Numbered from the stretch's first letter, positions 1 through 14,026 are shown. The stretch: DNA of 64,000 nt from Eutrigla gurnardus (GCA_963514095.1 OY741286.1:521111-585110); one strand, 5' to 3'. Translations and numbers: made by a program. The notes: generated from the sequence alone by a model not told the origin.

Positions 1-865
1 AAACGATCTCATTTTACAGTTAAACTACACGCTAAAGCATGTTTCTGAAAACATTTGAGGCGGGAAATGTGTAGTGCAGTAACAGAATCTGGATTCATAT
101 TTGATCAACACTGCCTACTTTGATAGTTTGAACGAAGTTTCTGGAGCCGGCGGCACTGCGTTGGACGGACGGCATTTGCATAAAGTTCAATCCATCGAAC
201 TTTATGCAAATTCACGTACGGCAACAGGGCAGTCAACTCGACGTGCCGTATCCATCATGCGGAGCTCCTGCTCTACATAGACAATGAATGGGATCCGTTG
301 ACTTGACGTCTGCTGCCGGAGTTGGTGTGTCTGTACCATCAGGCTTTCTAACGTAGGCTAACGTGCTAATGTCAGACAGTTCGCTGACATACGCATCGCA
401 AATCACAACCATTTTTGCTGGTTACAATAACGGTGTTATCGGATAGTACAGTGTCTATTTCTCAGGAACCTTTGAAAAATCTAAGCGAGAAAACAACGTT
501 AAATGTACCTACCATACCTTCACATTAAAAAAAAAAACCTAAAATAAATAATGGAAAATCAACGGAGCAAAGGCTTACTCTGATATCGATGTAATGTTAG
601 CGAATGAGGGGTGAGAAGCCCCCTACCTCCCCTTGCTAATATTTATTCCGTTCGTCCAGAGTCAAATCTATTCTTGAGGTTCCAAATATTTTCAAAGCAG
701 TTTGTCTTTCAATGTGAGGAGTCGATCGAGTTATTTTATGTTCCGTCGTTTGAAGCAAACCTTTTAGCCCTGGCATTGGTCTCCCATTATTTATACCTTC
801 ACTGGAAGGGAAGTCCATTTTCCAGGCTCTCGCCAGCCCCCTTCAGTGAGGCAGAGGAATAACAT
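1..865. other. Unique noncoding sequence
   Basis: I see no gene, RNA gene or recognisable transposon here. The short open frames show no known motif and overlap on both strands, as expected by chance. Confidence 0.6.
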
Positions 866-920
866 TGAAGCATATGCAATATATATATATGTGTGTGTGT
901 ATATATATACCGGTATATAT

Positions 921-957
<37 letters not shown>
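866..957. repeat. (TA)n/(TG)n microsatellite
   Basis: An alternating pyrimidine-purine run of TA and TG dinucleotides, with a short CCGG interruption near 910. Confidence 0.9.
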
Positions 958-959
<2 letters not shown>

Positions 960-1500
960 CGCGAGGGGGTTTTGGTCCTTGTCACCTTTTTCAACCCTGA
1001 TGAGTTTGCACCCCTGTCAATTATCCGCTGATTTAAAGGGACTGCGCTCATTATGAAGTCTATTAAAACCTGCAGGGAGTTTTTAGGCGTTTTCTTTTTT
1101 TTGCCAACCGTGGAAATAATTCACGTGTTGTGGGAATGGGTTTAGCCGATCTGCAGTCGGAGGGCTCGGCTCTGAGGTGACGGATGACTGCATGTCTGTT
1201 GTACCGCGGCGTTCATTTCCTTCAGAAGTACACTGTGGGTTGGAGAGATACCGAGGCAGGAGTCAGCAGATTCACTTTTATCTTCCACAAGTCGGATAAG
1301 AATCCCGGCGAAACTCCCACGTTTACTTTGCCTCCTCGAGGGCCCCCGAGTCTCGTCTGCAGCCGTCAGCAACAAACTTACAGGTGCTAAACTTTGAGAT
1401 GTTTACTTTATAAAAGTTGCATCAACCATCAGAGGGTCAGATCAGGCTGCAGCCTTTCAGGTCTGAAATAAAGTCAAAGCTGAAGTGCCTGTTAAACATC

Positions 1501-1993
1501 TGCTGGCCACCAGGGGGCGACTCCTCTCTGGTTGTATAGAAGTCCATGAGAAAATGGTCCTACTTCTCTCTGCTGGCCACCAGGGGGCGACTCCTCTCTG
1601 GTTGTATAGAAGTCTATGAGAAAATGGTCCTACTTCTCTCTGCTGGCCACCAGGGGGCGACTCCTCTCTGGTTGTATAGAAGTCTATGAGAAAATGGTCC
1701 TACTTCTCTCTGCTGGCCACCAGGGGGTGACTCCTCTCTGGTTGTATAGAAGTCTATGAGAAAATGGTCCTACTTCTCTCTGCTGGCCACCAGGGGGCGA
1801 CTCCTCTCTGGTTGTATAGAAGTCTATGAGAAAATGGTCCTACTTCTCTCTGCTGGCCACCAGGGGGCGACTCCTCTCTGGTTGTATAGAAGTCTATGAG
1901 AAAATGGTCCTACTTCTCTCTGCTGGCCACCAGGGGGCGACTCCTCTCTGGTTGTATAGAAGTCTATGAGAAAATGGTCCTACTTCTCTCTGA
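1501..1993 (+). repeat. 70-base tandem repeat array 1, 7 copies, CTCF-like motif in each
   Basis: Units begin at 1501, 1571, 1641, 1711, 1781, 1851 and 1921, exactly 70 bases apart and nearly identical. Each unit contains TGGCCACCAGGGGGCG (first copy 1504-1519), equal to the first 16 bases of the 19-base vertebrate CTCF consensus. The copy at 1711 has GGGTG in place of GGGCG. The left flank (about 1468-1500, GCTGAAGTGCC) is the left part of the dispersed element seen complete near 56.4 kb. That CTCF binds is inference. Confidence 0.9.
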
Positions 1994-2315
1994 ATGTAGT
2001 ATTGGTGTTGGAAGTAGTAGAAATCAATGTCGCCCTTAAACAAGTAACCGCCCGAGGAGAACAGCCTTCCTGTTTCTTTCTCTCTGTGAAGAAGCAGATA
2101 TAATGTGATGCTTCCAAAGGCTCCGTGGTAGCGTGATAGCTTCCCTGATATCACAGCAAGCAGTCAGTACTGCATCAATGAACACGGTCCCGGCTGATCC
2201 AGGATCTTGTCAGCAGGCTCCTGGCTTCGTTCTGAAAAACCCAGTCCTGGTGCCAAGTTCCTACACAGCCCCCCTGGGGCCGTTGGCTCAGCCTTCGCCT
2301 GCTGAGATACACCAG

Positions 2316-2401
2316 TCTGTGTGTGTGTGTGTGCGTGTACGTGTGTGTGTGAGCGTCGTCTAGACGCCGTTATCCGCTGACATTACACACACACACACAC
2401 A

Positions 2402-2456
<55 letters not shown>

Positions 2457-2529
2457 GACGAGTGACCACATGACCAGTCTGGTGTAATTGTTCCTGCTGT
2501 CACCCTCCAGCCACGGAGGACTAATGTCA

Positions 2530-2562
<33 letters not shown>

Positions 2563-2638
2563 CACACACACACTTGTGAGGAAATGTTAGCCTTTCAGAT
2601 TCAACCTGTCAGACAAGAACACAGGGTTCACCTGCTTT

Positions 2639-2671
<33 letters not shown>

Positions 2672-2727
2672 CAGCAGGCTGACTGTGTAAACAGATGCCT
2701 GCTGTCAGCCCCCTACTGCCACTGGTG

Positions 2728-2762
<35 letters not shown>

Positions 2763-2855
2763 CACATTGAGCCAGAGATAAAAATAAAACAGAAAAGTTG
2801 GACTGACCACAATGTGATGTGCATACATTTCCCAGCATCTCAAACATCCTGGGTG

Positions 2856-2947
<92 letters not shown>
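2316..2947. repeat. Cluster of alternating GT and CA microsatellites
   Basis: Six runs in 630 bases: GT 2316-2351, CA 2384-2455, CA 2531-2572, GT 2640-2669, CA 2730-2760 and GT 2859-2947. CA and GT runs on the same strand are complementary to each other. Confidence 0.9.
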
Positions 2948-2953
<6 letters not shown>

Positions 2954-2959
2954 CCTTAC

Positions 2960-5900
2960 TCATCTGTTGAATTCATCTCGAGGTGGATTCAGCGTTTCAG
3001 CTTAAAGAAGTTAATTCCCACTTTACTTTTACTAGAAACTCAAGCAAGTTGTTTCCCAAAACCGTCCAAACATTCATGTTTGATAAAATAAGGGAACGCT
3101 CACTGATTCCTGAAAGCCGTGTAATCCCCCTTTTTTCCATTTCACCCTCCTCCCAATGTTTCCTAACATCATCACAATTAGCCGGCCGCTTCGCTTATTG
3201 TCGATAAGCAGCTTTGGCCGGCCGTGGGAACATCTGGCAGTCCTCACGCTTTTTGGCAGCGATCTCTTTGAGCCGTGAGGATTTAGAAAAAGAAAAACAA
3301 CTAAGAGCTCCGCCGAGACCGAATCATCAACGGGCCAAAACGGCAGGTGGATTGAAGCAGATTCACTTAAAATGCCTGTTTGGACTCAAACGTGCCACCG
3401 GGGAGGAAAACAAAGAAGCTGTGACTTCGACTGCATCACGTTGTCCGGGCGGCGAGACGTCTTGAGTCTGATTGTGTGTTTGTGGAGGTGAGAAAACAAG
3501 TCGCTCTGCTCCGCCAGTGATAAGCGCACTCAAATCCAGCCTCGCTCTAATCTGAGAGATTTGGGAATGTGTGTGCTCGCTCTCAGCAGTGTGTGTTGGT
3601 CACTGAAGGACGAAGGAGTGTTCGGCGTGCCGCCGCCAACAGCCTCCCTCTCGTTTACGCAAGGACGCACATAGAATCAAAACGTTTTCACTGAACGCAG
3701 GGTCACGTTCTGATTGTTGAGCTGTTATGGTTTGCATTTGGGCCAGTTGGTTTTGGCGGTGTGTCAACGATGCATTCATTCAGTTTCTGGTGTTACAGTT
3801 TTGAAGCCTTGAGTTCGGCCTTTTGCTGTGTTTCATCTTTAAATTCTTTTTGCAACCAGTGACGGACGTGACCATATTTGGACTGTGTAGGAGCGACCGG
3901 TGGATCTGACGAACACAAGCGGCCTAGCAGCACTCTTACTGGATCTGGATCCATGTGGATTCTTAGGCTGAGTTTAAGACCGCCTGGTCTCTAGGAGGAA
4001 AAACGGTCTGAGTGGAAGAGAGGGTTGAGAAGTGGGAAAGTACCGGGCATTTCATATCTGCAGCGTCCTTTTTAAAGTCTCTTCCTCGCCGAAGTGATGT
4101 CAAAGAACATCATCTCCTTTAAAGGATGCTCTGCTCTTCACATCCCTCTCACCTGGTCTCCTTTGATCTGCTCAGGTATTCGCCACAGCGGGGGAACGCT
4201 TTGATACCGCCACTGCAACATGCTGGAAAATGATGATAAAAGTAAACACTTTGATAATAAATGACTTTACATTAGTGGCTTGGACAGGTCAGCCTCACTT
4301 CAAAGTCCTCTTCTGTCTTACATTTATTTTTCCCCCACAATCCTTTCATCATAGCTCTCATTGCTGTTCGTCTTCCACTGCTGGCTTTTTTTTTGTGCAA
4401 GGACACTTCATGTCAAAGGCCTCCATACCAGAAGGATAAAAAAAGTGAATTTGTGTTTGACTTCGGTATAGCGTTATCCGTCGTTCGTCCCCCACGTTCC
4501 TACGATGCCCACCTTCATGCCGTCGAGGCGGATAACTTCATTAGCAATTCAACACAAGATTATTGGATCCCGGCCTTTTCACGTTTGCCCTCAACACAAA
4601 CAAACATCCGAGTCATAGTGAGCCGTCTGGCAGCAGCCGAACACGCGATGGAAGGGTCAGCGATTCGTTGAAGGGTACTCCGGTAACTCCCGAGCATTTC
4701 AGAGGACGAAATTACAGCTAATTTAAAAGAGAAGCAATCGAACCACCTTGAAAAGCAGGTAGACGCAGATTAGGTTTTGTGCTGTGTAGTATGACGACCT
4801 TCGGTGGAGCATTAGCTAAGTTAGCTGAATTACATATGTCGGCCATAGTTAAAAATAAGAGAGTCAACATTCACATGAATCAGTAACTCACATTCAGTCA
4901 GTAAGCGCTGTACCTTGTATAGCAGCCTTCAGATGTACTTGTGATCAAAGTCTAGAGCGGCAGACGGTTGTTAATCTGCATTAATCAAACCTTTCACCTT
5001 GTCCATGACCATTAATACACTTTTCATACCGAGCCACAAATTCTCCCGAAGGAGCCACAATAACAGAGGACAGATAAGGCTGAACAACTGTCAAACTGAG
5101 GCTTTAAATGAGAACAGAGGGAAAAGTAAAGTCAGTAGAGCAGGCGATAATCTTGGGAGGAGAATAAGAGGCAGCGCTAGCATAATTGGATGGAAGGATA
5201 AATAAGCCGTGCGATGTCGGGAGTGTTGTAGAGAGAGTCAGGGTGAATGAATGATGCCGAGTGACTGACGGAGGATGACAGCGAGAGACGGAGAGTTATT
5301 GATGAAAAGAAGCAGCCTGTTGTCCAAAGTCATACCCTTTGAGAGTCACGCCGTTGTTTGTTTGTGGTCCTCTGAACAAAGAGACTCTTAATTGAAGGGG
5401 GGGTGAGTTATAAAGACTGGGCTGAGAATCCAGTGATTGAGGAGGGACAGATGAAGGATGGGGGCAGGATGACAATGAAGCTGTGGTTCAAAGAGGAGTG
5501 AATGAAGAAGAGGGTGATGAACGGAGCGGGTTATGAAGGTATGGATGAATTGAGAGATGAAGCGGTAGAAAGGTGGCGTTGACGGATGAGGGGGAGGCGA
5601 TGGCGGCCCGGCGGAGAGACGAAGGCTCCAACGCACAAAGAATACGAATGTAAAATTGAATGTTTGGAGTTTCACAAAAGATTTCACAACTTGTGATTGC
5701 TGTCGTGGAACAGCGTCGGATGACTGATCGCTGCCTTCACCCGACACACAGCATTAAGAGAGCGTTCAGCAGCTGCCGCCGTGCCCTTTGAACCCCTCCC
5801 TCTGCGTCTCTGGGGATGGCGTCCTCATAAGTGCAGGAATGTGGTTATTGCTAACCGTTGGCAGTAAAGCAACACTGAAGACACGGAGGAGGAGTTGATC

Positions 5901-7567
5901 TGGAGGAGGTCTGTGTTCATCAATACTCTCCGCGGGGAGTCATCAGCCCGAGGTGGGATTTACATTTGCAACCTTCCAGTTTGTGTGAGCTGGGTGATTT
6001 ATTTCCAGCGTTAAAAAGTGCTGATGTAAGAGTCCCATCGTGAGCAACTTATCCTCCAACAATGCTTATTCTGATTTGTGAGCGTTCAGCCGTGAGCCCC
6101 GTAATGCACAGCTTGTTTCTGGTCACACTGGACATGAACAGCAGTCTCCTGGGTGAAAGTCCTGTCCTGATACCCTTAATAAAGCACGTTTCGTAGTTTG
6201 TTACGTTAAATAACTATTTTGTTCCCTTAAATGACTGAAGTAAACGATCCAAAGTTTCTTCGGTTTCTTCGGTTTGGCTTCAACTCCTCCGTCTTATAGT
6301 CAGTCTGGCTTCAGAGCTGACCGACCGCTGGAGGAGGAAGATTAATGGAGAGAAGGGAGGCAAATGATGAGGAGGAAGACCCGGCGAGTCAGTGAAGAAA
6401 TAGATGATGGATAGCGGAGGAGCAAAGAGTCACGTCATGGACCGAATTCACATGAGGGGAGGAAGAGGAAGGGGTTACAAGAAGGACGAGGGGGATGAAG
6501 AAGAGGAGGATAGTGGAGTTTCCATCCACCTGCTTTAACCTGTTTAACCCAACAGGTCCTGTGACTTAGTGATGAAAAATAAGTGAAAATTAGTGGGGTT
6601 TTTTACGTAAAATAAGTACATCTCTTACCTAAAACGAGTGTTTGTTCCCTGAAATAAATAAATGTGTAAGTTGCGTCGGTGCAATCTAAAACGATCTCGC
6701 CTCAGCGATGGAAGATATTTATAGAAGATATCCACGTTGTACTGTTTCGTAAACACGATGTCTCTGGCTCCATTTTTTATTGAAATCCCCGGATGAGTTG
6801 TAAATATTGCAGCAAACACAGCTCCTTCATTTAAACAGTACAGTTTGTTTTGCAGCACTGTAAACATACATCAGCTGCGTGTCTGTAGTTTTTCTATTCT
6901 GGGACTCGAACCACCAACCATCTCGAGTCTGCATTTCATTTTCTCACTTTCTCCATTGTGGCATGTTCTATTTTCTGGTATATGTTGTGTATTGCGTACA
7001 TTCATGTGCTATTTAGTGCTTCGTGAATGTTTCCATATTATAGACACTGTGTACAACTTGTAGTCCATCACATGTGGGACTTCAATTCCCTTGATGTTCT
7101 GAAAGTGAAGTGAGAATATAGAAGGTAGACCTTCTTCCAGTTACTTTCTTCTTCTTTGGATGAAAAACGAAGCAACTTAATGAAGCCGTAAGACGGAAAT
7201 CAAACAGAAGTAGAAGCTGCATTCATCAAAAGAAGAGAGAGAAAAGAGACTGGAGGAATACCAGTGTAGCAACAAAAGTCGACACATTAGAGGTTATTTG
7301 AAGACAGAAGTCGCTACATGCTGTGGAAATCCTCTGACTCAGTTTGTCACAGTTTATCATTCATGGCGGCGCAGAGAGTTGAAGGGGAGGCTCGTCTTGA
7401 TGGCGGTGATGACCTCACCAGTTAGAGAGTCAATGGAAGGGAACGAGTGTGACCTTCCACCTCGGCGTGTTGCCGAGACGGCTGCAGACCGACGGAGCAT
7501 AAAGTCACCACTTTAGTGGGTGTTTTTATGCAGATGACAGCACTTTCTCTGTCTCAGTTTGCCTGTG

Positions 7568-7570
<3 letters not shown>
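2960..7570. other. Unique noncoding sequence
   Basis: No supported gene. Segment 3850-3930 (GACCATATTTGGACTG) matches in reverse a stretch at 34235-34320 and is a fragment of the dispersed element that carries the 70-base repeat. The purine-rich stretch 5400-5560 gives only chance open frames. Confidence 0.5.

Positions 7571-7613
<43 letters not shown>
7571..7613. repeat. (AT)n microsatellite
   Basis: An uninterrupted run of AT dinucleotides. Confidence 0.95.
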
Positions 7614-7615
<2 letters not shown>

Positions 7616-9770
7616 GGGCTTTGGGGCTCTGCAGGCTCCAGCAGGTCGTTCATACCTTTGCAGTCTGCAGCTCATTGACTGTAGTTCACTTTTGCTGCTG
7701 GATGCTGGATAAACTGAATTATTCAGCAATCAGTCCAGTCCGAACGCCCTGAAGGGACACTGCACTCGTCTTCGGGGCAGCAGGGTTCTCTTGAAAGTCC
7801 TCAGCGGCTTCATCCCCACATTAAAGGAATTTTAATATTGGGTGTCTTTGGTTGCGATGGCGAGAAGCTTAGCGATGCTGACGATGCTGCCAGCCTGGAC
7901 TTTAGTTGATTCATTTGAAAGCTCACTGACCTTCAGAACGGACTCTGAACGGAGCGCGTGGTAGTGTAATGTCTCCAGTACTTTCATCAATATCTCGGTT
8001 TGGTGCAGGAGGCTTCATTGATTTCAAGCCATTACTGAGAGGAGTTAGTTAACATCACAGAGGAAAAATCACCCATTTAAAGGTGTGATGATGAACAGAA
8101 ACGGCATGAGGGACAAAAGGAAGAGCAGCCGGACGGGGAAGAAGCGCTCGCTGCATATGGAGGCTCGTTAGCGTGTCCACTTCCACTGTGGCTGTGAGTG
8201 GAATCAATAGCTCATCTCTCTGATGGCTCCCACATTAACACACAGCACAATGGGACACAAATACAGCTGCTCCCAAGACAATCTTCAGTATTCTGATACC
8301 TTAATGATTCTTAAACACACACACACAGGTCAACAGATCCTCACCACATCCACCCACGCACACAAACACACACCTACACACACAGCTGTTACCAGTCAGG
8401 CTGCACCGGATCGTGACGCCGACTTCCGACAAATACAGAATGCATTTTTAATTTAAAAAATATGTATTTATCCTTTATTTATGCCGGGAGACCTTATGAT
8501 TGATGATCATATTTTTCAAAATGATTTGCTTATGTCAGCGCTGTAGTTTTCAGATGAACATAAGAGAAGAAAGTTGTGCGTGACGCAGCCTCTAATGTAA
8601 TTCTAATGACTGCAGGGATGCCACGCGAGCCTGCAGACGGAGAATGACTCACTCATGTCTTACTAGCGTGTTGCTATTAGCCTTCTGACCCGTTAGATCC
8701 ACTGGGAGGATTCACTCTCTCTCACACACTCACACACACACACACACGCACTCACACACACTCCACATACGTTTTCTTTGTATCCCGTTTGATGTGCCGA
8801 AAGTCTATAAATGTGTTTTTGTGTTTCCTTTTATTATGATTTCCATAAGTCTGGTGAAAAGTGAAAAACTATTATTCAAGATACGGATCTTAATGCAGCG
8901 TGAAAGACAGAAGGACACTGTTGTATCTTAAACCTGCCGCAGAACCACAGTGTAGCGGCGGCAGCTCCGCCCACGGCGCTGCTCCCTCGGCGCCGCCGGC
9001 TTCATCACCCACCTCCGCTGAAAGGTTAGCGAGACGCTGCCTAACCGAAGACTCACCGCCGGCTCACACCAGGCGGGGGTCGAAGGTTCCATTCCCCTGA
9101 ATAGTCCAGCCAGTGATTTAAACGGTTCTCTGTTGTCAGCGTCGTCGTATGAATTGGTAGGATGTTGGATTATGGAGATACAACAGTTGATGAAATGAAA
9201 TGCGATGGAACAGCTGGCAGCTCTTATTTGCTATTCTGATCAGGAAAGTGGGCAGAAAGCTCGCTGGCCGTGTGCTGTGGGAGGCTTTTTGAGAACAAGT
9301 ACTCTTCGTTGGCAGTTGGTTGTTATGGAAATGAAGTACAGAGAGCATCTTTTCGTTTTTTGGGATAACTCCCTTTTGAGGCTTTTACAAAACACTGATG
9401 ATGCGAGGGGAATGTTTCTAGCCGTCTGTATTTCATTCACTCGTCTTTGTGTTTTTATTTTGACTGATGGCTTGCAGGGACGATGCAGATTTAATGTTTT
9501 GAGATTTCACCACACGCTGTGTCAGGAAACCAGAATGATGCCGACTCAGACCCCTCGCCCACGCACCCTCCACGTCTGGAGCAGAACCTCGTCGGCACGC
9601 TTTGGCAGCGAGCGTCCCGATGTTTCAGTCATCGTGAAAGGAGACGCTGGTGGGCGGGAAGGCCAGTTTGTGAATGACAGAAACGGAGGCTCTGATTGGA
9701 CGAATGCTAAGTTGAGATGCAAACATAACTTTGTATTTAAGTAGTATAATTCATGTCAAACATATTAATA
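7614..9770. other. Unique noncoding sequence
   Basis: No supported gene. The longest non-repetitive open frame (9205-9744, plus, 179 codons) has no motif I recognise and an overlapping frame on the other strand, so I do not call it. Short CA runs occur near 8310-8385 and 8722-8762. Confidence 0.5.
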
Positions 9771-9774
9771 CCCC

Positions 9775-9855
9775 CTGAGAGAAGTAGGACCATTTTCTCA
9801 TTCTATACAATCCAACCAGAGGCATCGCCCCCTGATGGTCATTTAAAGAATGCAC
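9775..9855 (-). mobile_element. Diverged fragment of the CTCF-motif element
   Basis: Contains AGAAGTAGGACCATTTTCTC followed by CGCCCCCTGATGG, the reverse complement of the 70-base unit with several changes. The right flank (ATTTAAAGAATGCACTTCAC) resembles the element's left part. Confidence 0.75.
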
Positions 9856-11105
9856 TTCACTTTTTCAACCCGAGGTTGCCGCCTGCTTTGCATGCTTTCA
9901 GCCAATCATATCCAGTTAGAACTTCTGCTGTATAAAATAAAGTAAAATATAGATTTCTTTTTGCCTCCTCACTATTTGCTGCAGCGAATGTCTGAAATAT
10001 TGATGTGAAATCCAAATGCATAGATCTCATATATGTTTTATCAAGATCCCAGAGCTGATGCCGGTGGCAAAGTCAATAATACAGCATCAATATATGTATT
10101 CCAGACCAACCATGCTCGGGCCCCCGCAGGGTCCGTGAAGCCTAAAATATTCAGCTGCAAACACAGAAGTGAGAGACGTTGCTTTAATAATCCCCTCATG
10201 TTCCTTTCCTGTCTTTGGGTTCAATTAACAGGACGTCGGCCATTACAGGTAGAACAGGAGAAGGTTCTCTGAAAGTAACAAGGACCACCGTGTCCTCGCC
10301 TGTCACCGTAAACACTCCTCTTCTTCTTCCCTCCAATTAGTCTGAAAGTGTTCACGGAGGGAGGGAGGTGGACCGCTACCTGTCGCAGGTTGTTAGCGGG
10401 GATCGGCCAACACCACGTACAATTAGATATATTTTTGTCTGGTAATATGTTGTGGATTCATTCATTTGTAAACTCTTGTTTTTGTATTTTAAAATTAAGG
10501 GATGCGTCTTAAGTGAAGATTTGGGAAATGATTCGATCTGCAGGCTAAAATCAGGATTAATGCCTCACAGACAACTTGTACAGTGTTAAAGTCAGGTAAA
10601 TGCAGTGTTGGGTTCATGGAAAGGTTCCTCAGTGCTCAACATATCAGAGCGGGTCGTGCTCGGGATTTTTCTAAAGTGACACCCAGATGAGTAAAGGCTC
10701 CAACCCCGGAGCACACGGCTCATTAAAACAGATGAGAAGCTATCGCCACAGGCCTTATTAAAACTCTTGTCGGCTCGTTTTCTCTCCTAAAAGTTGAAGC
10801 GGGTGGAGGCAGCGCTGATTAGTCTGCGTTCGCTTGTTGAAGTAATTTAAAGTCCAGAGAACATCCAGAAAGACCAGAAACCACGGCGGTTAGAACACGC
10901 TGCAGAGAGTTTACATTCCCTCGGTAACCAACCACTCTGGAACCGGGATGAGTTGTATGTAATCAAGAAGTTGGCACCGACAGCTCCATGACTTTTCCTC
11001 GCTGCCATCTGATTGGTTTGGTGTGAGGCCAAGATTCAGGGGAGGCTCCCAACCTCATTCTAGTCCACTTTCATCATTTCTATCCAGCTTTGAGTCGGAT
11101 ACTGA
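9856..11105. other. Unique noncoding sequence
   Basis: No gene, RNA gene or transposon end is visible. Confidence 0.5.
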
Positions 11106-11109
11106 ATAG

Positions 11110-11275
11110 AGATCAAGCATCGCCTGCTTCCTGGTCTGGTGGACTCTAAATGGACCTGTCAATCAGCAGGTAAGCCCCGCCCCCTAAAGCATCCCCTGCT
11201 TTCTGGTCTGGACCATTTTCTCATAGACTTCTATACAACCAGAGAGGAGTCGCCCCCTGGTGGCCAGCAGATTGA
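11110..11275 (-). mobile_element. Rearranged fragment of the CTCF-motif element
   Basis: Reverse copies of the right-hand unit (CCTGTCAATCAGCAGGTAAG, CCCCGCCCCCTAAAGC) run directly into one reverse 70-base unit with a complete motif (11240-11270). The sequence normally between these parts is missing, so this is a deleted copy. Confidence 0.85.
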
Positions 11276-11279
11276 AGCA

Positions 11280-12600
11280 CACACTTAACTCACCTTCAGA
11301 ACTGGAGTTTTCCGCCTGAACGTAACCTGAAGAAGTAGCTTGTCGTCGTCGTCGTTTGCCATATAACACACTTGCCTTCCCTTGTGGGAAGAAGCCAGTC
11401 CACCCTGCAGTACGTAGGTCATAGTATGCACCAGATAGATGTTAGTGGGCACCAGTACGGTTGTGGGTAGGCCACATCGTTGATAGTGTGTACGCATCAC
11501 ATACTTGCTAGTGCACATTAGATGAGTTTCTAATCTGCAGGGCGAGTTGACGGGTCAGGGTGCCGACCATGAACCCAGCCTGTTATTTCTCTCTGCTTTG
11601 AGCATCTCATAAAAGGTGTAAAAACAGTGCAGGACGCTGCACAGAGGAACGAGAGCGAGTGAGAACTCAAAGACAGTGAAACACATCGGCCTTCCCATCC
11701 CAGACGCTGCTCCTCCCTCCTTCCTCTCGTCTCATTGAAGGTCTGCCAGTGGAATCCGTCGGTCCGTCAATCCGCCGGTCGGCTCGCGTGGCGGTCGGCC
11801 AGCGACGCGGCGTGTCGAGGCCTCCTCATTGTGCATGCTGTGTGTTTTTCTAAGCGGCACACAGCGCCTGCAATGTGGAGGCGGAGTCACGCAGAGACGC
11901 CTCACACTCAAGGACGAGTGACACAAACATCAAGCTGTTTTCTCTTGAATTACCAGCACACATGTATAAACATGCACACACATTTGCAAGGTTTTCTTGA
12001 TATATAGCGATCTGCCAAACCATGTAAGAACAGCTGATGAGTGGCCACAGCGCTCCATGTGATCTACACAAGTGTGTGGCCTCGGTGACAAACAAGCTGT
12101 TTATTATCTACTGCACTGCAGCAGCATGACCCGCATACCATCCCACTTTAGTGCTACACCGATGACAAGCTGTACAAAAAACCCACATTATTATTATTCC
12201 ACCAATTTGGTGCCTGGTTGATGTCACATTACACAGATTCCCAGCACTCCTACAATGTCCCCTCTCCCAATTAGCTGCGATGCTTCTTTTTGTTTCAGCT
12301 CAGCGGCTGCCACGCTGTCTCCTCCTCTACTTCTTTCTGATTTTACCCCTTCTTCCATGTCTGCCATTCTTGCTCCGCCAGCCCTGCCCGCTCAATCAAG
12401 CGCCACATGCTAATTAGCTTAGTGTGGGGCTAGCCAATCCCACGGGGGAAGGCTAGGGCCACTGGGTAATTAACTGGTGGCTAACAGGCGTAGCAGTGGC
12501 ACCCGGGGGGGGGGCATGACGGAGGAAATGTTAAAGGGAGGGAATAAAAGAAGAGGATACAAGTCTGGAAGGAATGGAGAGATCAGAGGAGAGAGAAGCA
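11280..12600. other. Unique noncoding sequence
   Basis: No supported gene. Short open frames on both strands near 11735-12095 overlap one another and show no domain. Confidence 0.5.
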
Positions 12601-12606
12601 ATGGTG

Positions 12607-13234
12607 CTGAGAAGTGAAGCCGTCGCTGAAGTGACTTAAATTCTCTGCTGGCCACCAGGGGGCGACTCCTCTCTGGTTGTGTAGAAGTCTATGAGAAAAT
12701 GGTCCTACTTCTCTCTGCTGGCCACCAGGGGGCGACTCCTCTCTGGTTGTATAGAAGTCTATGAGAAAATGGTCCTACTTCTCTCTGCTGGCCACCAGGG
12801 GGCGACTCCTCTCTGGTTGTATAGAAGTCTATGAGAAAATGGTCCTACTTCTCTCTGCTGGCCACCAGGGGGCGACTCCTCTCTGGTTGAATAGAAGTCT
12901 GTGAGAAAATGGTCCTACTTCTCTCTGCTGGCCACCAGGGGGCGACTCCTCTCTGGTTGTATAGAAGTCTATGAGAAAATGGTCCTACTTCTCTCTGCTG
13001 GCCACCAGGGGGCGACTCCTCTCTGGTTGTATAGAAGTCTATGAGAAAATGGTCCTACTTCTCTCTGCTGGCCACCAGGGGGCGACTCCTCTCTGGTTGT
13101 ATAGAAGTCTATGAGAAAATGGTCCTACTTCTCTCTGCTGGCCACCAGGGGGCGACTCCTCTCTGGTTGTATAGAAGTCTATGAGAAAATGGTCCTACTT
13201 CTCTCTGCTGGCCACCAGGGGGCGACTCCTCTCT
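12607..13234 (+). repeat. 70-base tandem repeat array 2, 9 copies, CTCF-like motif in each
   Basis: Units start at 12646 and recur every 70 bases to 13206, the last one truncated. All nine keep GCCACCAGGGGGCGACTC. The left flank 12607-12645 (AAGTGAAGCC, GCTGAAGTGACTTAAA) is the left part of the parent element, so the array grew inside an inserted copy. Differences between units are single bases, such as GTGTAG for GTATAG in the first. Confidence 0.92.
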
Positions 13235-13800
13235 TCCACCCAGCTGAGCATTAAACAGCTTTACTGCAGGACTGTTGGATTCGACTGCATTCGTTCTAGC
13301 CATCTGCTTAACAAACTGGATATTTGACTGCAGGGATAACTAACGGCTAATATTGAATTGCACTGCAAATGGCAGCTCATCTCAAACAGTGGGGGCATCC
13401 GGAGCAGCAAAGCCTGCTGGGAGTTGTGGTTTATACTCTTAATCCCGATGCTTGTGTGGTTTGACGGATGTTTTTTGGTGATACATTCATGTAGTTATGA
13501 TGAGATAAAAGTAGTTGGTGGTGGATGTAGGATGTTGGAGCAGGAAGTCTTTTTAGAGAGCAAGAGGAACAGCGAACGAGCGTAAGGGTTTGGTTTTCAG
13601 ATGGTGAGTCGCAATTTTTACACGTCTCGGAATTTGAAACCTTTTGAATTTAACATTATACATAAATATCTCAAAATGTGCTTCAGAGAGAAGGTTTGCT
13701 CTTTTCCTCCACAGACAGATTTAATCTCACTGCCGATACAGACCTCATCCGCTTCATGTGGTCGTACCTCACACTTCTCCAACGCATTTTCATATTCCTG
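13235..13800. other. Unique noncoding sequence
   Basis: No supported gene or repeat. Confidence 0.5.
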
Positions 13801-13805
13801 TTGAA

Positions 13806-14026
13806 GGAGAGATGAGAGGAGGGGGAGGAGGGAGGGGGAGATGAGAGGGGGGAGAGAAAGAGAGGGAGAGAGAGAGAGAGAGAGATAAGAGAAAAGAAAA
13901 CAGGTTTTTGTCATTTTAGCTCGCAGCGAGACCAAAAACTCGGCATCACCTTCGCCCACACATGTAACCATCACATGAAGAACACACATGCAAATATGTT
14001 CCCAACACACACGCACACACACACAC

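Noticed and set aside
9205..9744. 179-codon plus-strand open frame in unique sequence
   Set aside because: No recognisable domain, no splice signals around it, and an antisense open frame overlaps it; its length is within chance for a 64 kb window.
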